A stretch of 64,000 bases of DNA from the NCBI RefSeq assembly GCF_030124325.1, contig NZ_JASKLR010000004.1:149483-213482 (forward strand). The letters run 5' to 3'. Below are positions 61,912 to 64,000 of the stretch, one piece after another (within the stretch, counting starts at the first letter, position 1; each line of letters begins with the position of its first letter). This stretch comes from Sinorhizobium sp. 8-89. Lineage in GTDB: Bacteria; Pseudomonadota; Alphaproteobacteria; Rhizobiales; Rhizobiaceae. The position numbers were made by a program, and so were the translations under genes. A model generated the notes under the pieces. That model saw nothing but the letters and a program-made list of their open reading frames with translations. It was not told where the DNA came from and did not search any database.

Positions 61912-62913
61912 ATGTCGGTGGGCGGCATGGATATCGCAGTCATTGCATTCGTCGTTCTCGTCGTCCTGGTGCTTTTCGCCGGGATCAAGACGGTGCCGCA
62001 GGGCTATCGCTACACGGTCGAGCGCTTCGGCCGTTACACGAAGACCATGGAGCCGGGACTGAACCTCATTATTCCTTTCATCGATCGCATCGGGGCGAAG
62101 ATGAATGTGATGGAGCAGGTTCTCGATGTGCCAACGCAGGAGGTCATCACCAAGGACAATGCCAGCGTCGCGGCGGATGCGGTGGCCTTCTATCAGGTGC
62201 TAAATGCTGCGCAGGCCGCCTATCAGGTCTCCAATCTCGAGAACGCCCTTCTCAATCTGACGATGACAAACATCCGCTCGGTGATGGGGTCGATGGATCT
62301 CGACGAACTGCTTTCGAACCGCGACACGATCAACGATCGGCTTCTTCACGTCGTCGACGAGGCTGCCAATCCCTGGGGCATCAAGATCACCCGCGTAGAG
62401 ATCAAGGACATCGCGCCGCCGAAGGATCTGGTCGACGCCATGGCGCGGCAGATGAAGGCGGAGCGCGAAAAGCGTGCCCAGGTGCTCGAAGCCGAAGGTG
62501 CCAGGAACGCGCAGATCTTGCGCGCCGAGGGCTCGAAACAGTCTGCCATCCTTCAGGCGGAGGGCCAGCGCGAGGCCGCGTTCCGCGACGCGGAAGCGCG
62601 CGAGCGGCTTGCCGAGGCCGAAGCCAAGGCGACGAAGATGGTTTCCGAGGCGATTGCCGCCGGCGACGTGCAGGCGATCAACTATTTCGTCGCGCAAAAG
62701 TACACCGAGGCGCTCGCTTCGATCGGCACGGCGAACAACCAGAAGATCGTGCTGATGCCGATGGAGGCCTCCTCGCTGATCGGCTCGCTCGGCGGCATCG
62801 GCGCCATCGCCAGGGAAGTCTTCGGCGAGGGCCAGCCTCCTAGCTCGCCTCGCCCGCGCCAGTCGACGCCGCGCACCGGTCCGGCCGGCAATTCCTCCGA
62901 AACGACCTCTTGA
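61912..62913 (+). CDS. SPFH/stomatin-like membrane protein (QmcA type)
   Basis: 333 aa. One N-terminal TM segment (about residues 7-24, [15 protein letters not shown]), then the SPFH/band 7 domain with [25 protein letters not shown] and [17 protein letters not shown], and a long coiled coil ([21 protein letters not shown]). Such proteins make membrane microdomains and scaffold proteases. GAGGGAG lies before the ATG. NfeD follows after 10 nt, the usual partner, so both form an operon. Confidence 0.93.
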   Translation: MSVGGMDIAVIAFVVLVVLVLFAGIKTVPQGYRYTVERFGRYTKTMEPGLNLIIPFIDRIGAKMNVMEQVLDVPTQEVITKDNASVAADAVAFYQVLNAAQAAYQVSNLENALLNLTMTNIRSVMGSMDLDELLSNRDTINDRLLHVVDEAANPWGIKITRVEIKDIAPPKDLVDAMARQMKAEREKRAQVLEAEGARNAQILRAEGSKQSAILQAEGQREAAFRDAEARERLAEAEAKATKMVSEAIAAGDVQAINYFVAQKYTEALASIGTANNQKIVLMPMEASSLIGSLGGIGAIAREVFGEGQPPSSPRPRQSTPRTGPAGNSSETTS

Positions 62914-62923
62914 GGGCGTCCCC

Positions 62924-63379
62924 ATGATCGCACGCATCCTCCTCGAACTCGGCCCCTGGAGCTGGTGGGTGCTCGGCCTCGTCCTGCTGGCGGCGGAATT
63001 GGTGCTGCCAGGCGTGTTCCTGGTCTGGATCGGGTTCGCAGCGCTCGCTACCGGCAGCCTGTCCCTCCTCCTCTGGGACACGGCATTCTGGGTCTGGGAG
63101 ATCCAGGTCGTCGCCTTCGCGCTGCATTCGGTGTTTGCGGTGCTCATCGGGCGGCGCTTCGTCTCCTCCTCGGTCGCGAGCGATGAGCCGCTGCTCAACA
63201 AGCGTGGCGAAAGCCTCGTCGGCCGCACGGCGGTTTTGGAGCAACCGATCGCCGAGGGTCGGGGGCGCGTGCGCCTGGACGACACGACCTGGTCGGTCGA
63301 AGGGCCTGATCTGCCCGTCGGCACGCGCGTACGGATCGTGGCAAGCAGCGGCCGCCACCTCACCGTCGAGCGCGCCTGA
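62924..63379 (+). CDS. NfeD-family membrane protein
   Basis: 151 aa. Several hydrophobic segments (about residues 12-60, VLGLVLLAAELVLPGVFLVW and beyond) then a C-terminal OB-fold (GRTAVLEQPIAEGRGRVRLD, then GTRVRIVASSGRHLTVE). It is the short NfeD form lacking the ClpP-like protease domain. Next to a stomatin homologue it probably regulates SPFH microdomains or membrane protein quality. GAGGGCG precedes the ATG. Confidence 0.9.
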   Translation: MIARILLELGPWSWWVLGLVLLAAELVLPGVFLVWIGFAALATGSLSLLLWDTAFWVWEIQVVAFALHSVFAVLIGRRFVSSSVASDEPLLNKRGESLVGRTAVLEQPIAEGRGRVRLDDTTWSVEGPDLPVGTRVRIVASSGRHLTVERA

Positions 63380-63493
63380 TCGCATCGCCGAAACGATCTT
63401 GAAGCCGGATTTTTCGTTTGGAAACGATTGGTTAACCACGCGCCTTTACGGTTGCGAAACGATTGCAATCACGTTTTCGCGGACAGACGGCGC

Positions 63494-64000
63494 ATGGTGC
63501 CCAATATTTCACGCACGACCACAGCGGGCGCCTTGCGTCCGAGGATGCGGGCGTGGCTCGTGGCGGGCTGCGCCCTCTTCGCCGGCACACCCGCCGGCGC
63601 GGAGAGCCCTCCTCCAGACGCTCCGGTCGCGAATTTGGCTCCTGGTGCCCTCGGGCAAGCGGCAAATGTCGCAGCGCTCACCGACCCGCAAACGACCGGT
63701 GCCGTTGCCGGCAGCGATCTTCCCCCGGCACTCGACGAGGACTTCAACCGCCTGAACCGGCGCGAGGAGACGATCGATGGTCTGCGCGTGCGCATCGATC
63801 CCTACGAGGGACAGGCACCGGGCATCCGCATCGGCACGTTCGTCCTGAAACCCGCCCTCAGCGAAACCTTCAATCACGAGCGGCAAAGGACAGGGGGCCG
63901 CAGCGAGAGCCGAAGCTTCATCGAAACCGGTCTCAAGGGATCGCTCACCTCGGACTGGTCGCGCCACCAGCTGAGCATCACCGGCGAAGGCGTTTTGCAG
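63494..64000 (+). CDS. Start of an outer-membrane beta-barrel-like protein (runs off the window)
   Basis: 169 codons are visible to the right edge with no stop. A basic N-terminus and hydrophobic stretch (MRAWLVAGCALFAGTPAGAE, to about residue 37) act as a signal peptide. A Pro/Ala-rich and charged stretch follows, then beta-strand-like GIRIGTFVLKPALSETFNHE, GGRSESRSFIETGLKGSLTSDW and SRHQLSITGEGVLQ, typical of outer-membrane barrels with an alternating pattern. The product name cannot be fixed without the rest. Direct repeats GAAACGATTG (63421 and 63457) lie just upstream. Confidence 0.7.
   Translation, partial: MVPNISRTTTAGALRPRMRAWLVAGCALFAGTPAGAESPPPDAPVANLAPGALGQAANVAALTDPQTTGAVAGSDLPPALDEDFNRLNRREETIDGLRVRIDPYEGQAPGIRIGTFVLKPALSETFNHERQRTGGRSESRSFIETGLKGSLTSDWSRHQLSITGEGVLQ

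Overview
The window is GC-rich chromosomal DNA of a rhizobial alphaproteobacterium, most likely Sinorhizobium/Ensifer. Three things point there. The content and order of the core genes (yebC, tkt-gap-pgk-fbaB, rcdA, rpmE, purEK, rpmJ, pykA, homospermidine synthase, omp10, hemH) resemble the S. meliloti chromosome as I remember it. Several families are typically alphaproteobacterial (RcdA, Omp10, DUF1036, DUF1192, DUF1244, DUF2312). Many intergenic gaps hold two-palindrome mosaic repeats of the RIME type described in rhizobia. I see no phage, transposase, plasmid gene, tRNA, rRNA operon or CRISPR array.

Layout. 1-8.2 kb (mostly minus strand): yebC, a secreted metallo-beta-lactamase-fold protein, an RND efflux pump operon, a YmdB-like phosphodiesterase and 5-formyl-THF cyclo-ligase. 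8.2-11 kb: a small LuxR-type HTH gene, a DUF1127 gene and a LysR regulator, then a probable 6S RNA, zapA and a coiled-coil protein. The LysR block seems to sit inside the ancestral zapA-6S-cyclo-ligase arrangement. 11.5-17.7 kb: central carbon genes tkt, gap, a glycolipid-binding-fold protein, pgk and a class I aldolase. 17.8-24.1 kb: PhzF, a class III cyclase with TPRs, an MFS transporter, DUF1192, and a cell-cycle locus where rcdA lies behind two CtrA boxes and a candidate sRNA; then rpmE. 24.4-33.4 kb: an MsbA-like ABC exporter, an orphan TctC/Bug solute receptor, an FAD dehydrogenase, a MotA/MotB-like stator pair and a gamma-glutamyltransferase. 33.4-46 kb: suhB, a Sel1 protein with a ThiE-like enzyme, a TauE permease with an ArsR regulator, purEK, rpmJ, a hydrolase, DUF1036-pykA, an N-formylglutamate amidohydrolase relative and small conserved proteins. 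46-64 kb: a DUF882 peptidase-like protein under a perfect palindromic operator, an orphan sigma-54 activator, pepF, pabB-pabC, a GGDEF protein, a DUF3445 protein, homospermidine synthase, omp10, a GFA protein, a secreted 5'-nucleotidase with LysM, hemH, a stomatin/NfeD pair and the start of an outer-membrane protein that runs off the end.

Most genes are housekeeping. The parts I find most worth attention are regulatory: CtrA boxes, GANTC sites and a CU-rich hairpin RNA upstream of rcdA; palindromic operators upstream of the DUF882 gene and fbaB; leader hairpins before rpmE and rpmJ; an ATC-N9-GAT LysR box; and mosaic repeats that supply the last codons and stops of several proteins. All functional calls come from reading the sequence; no database search was run.
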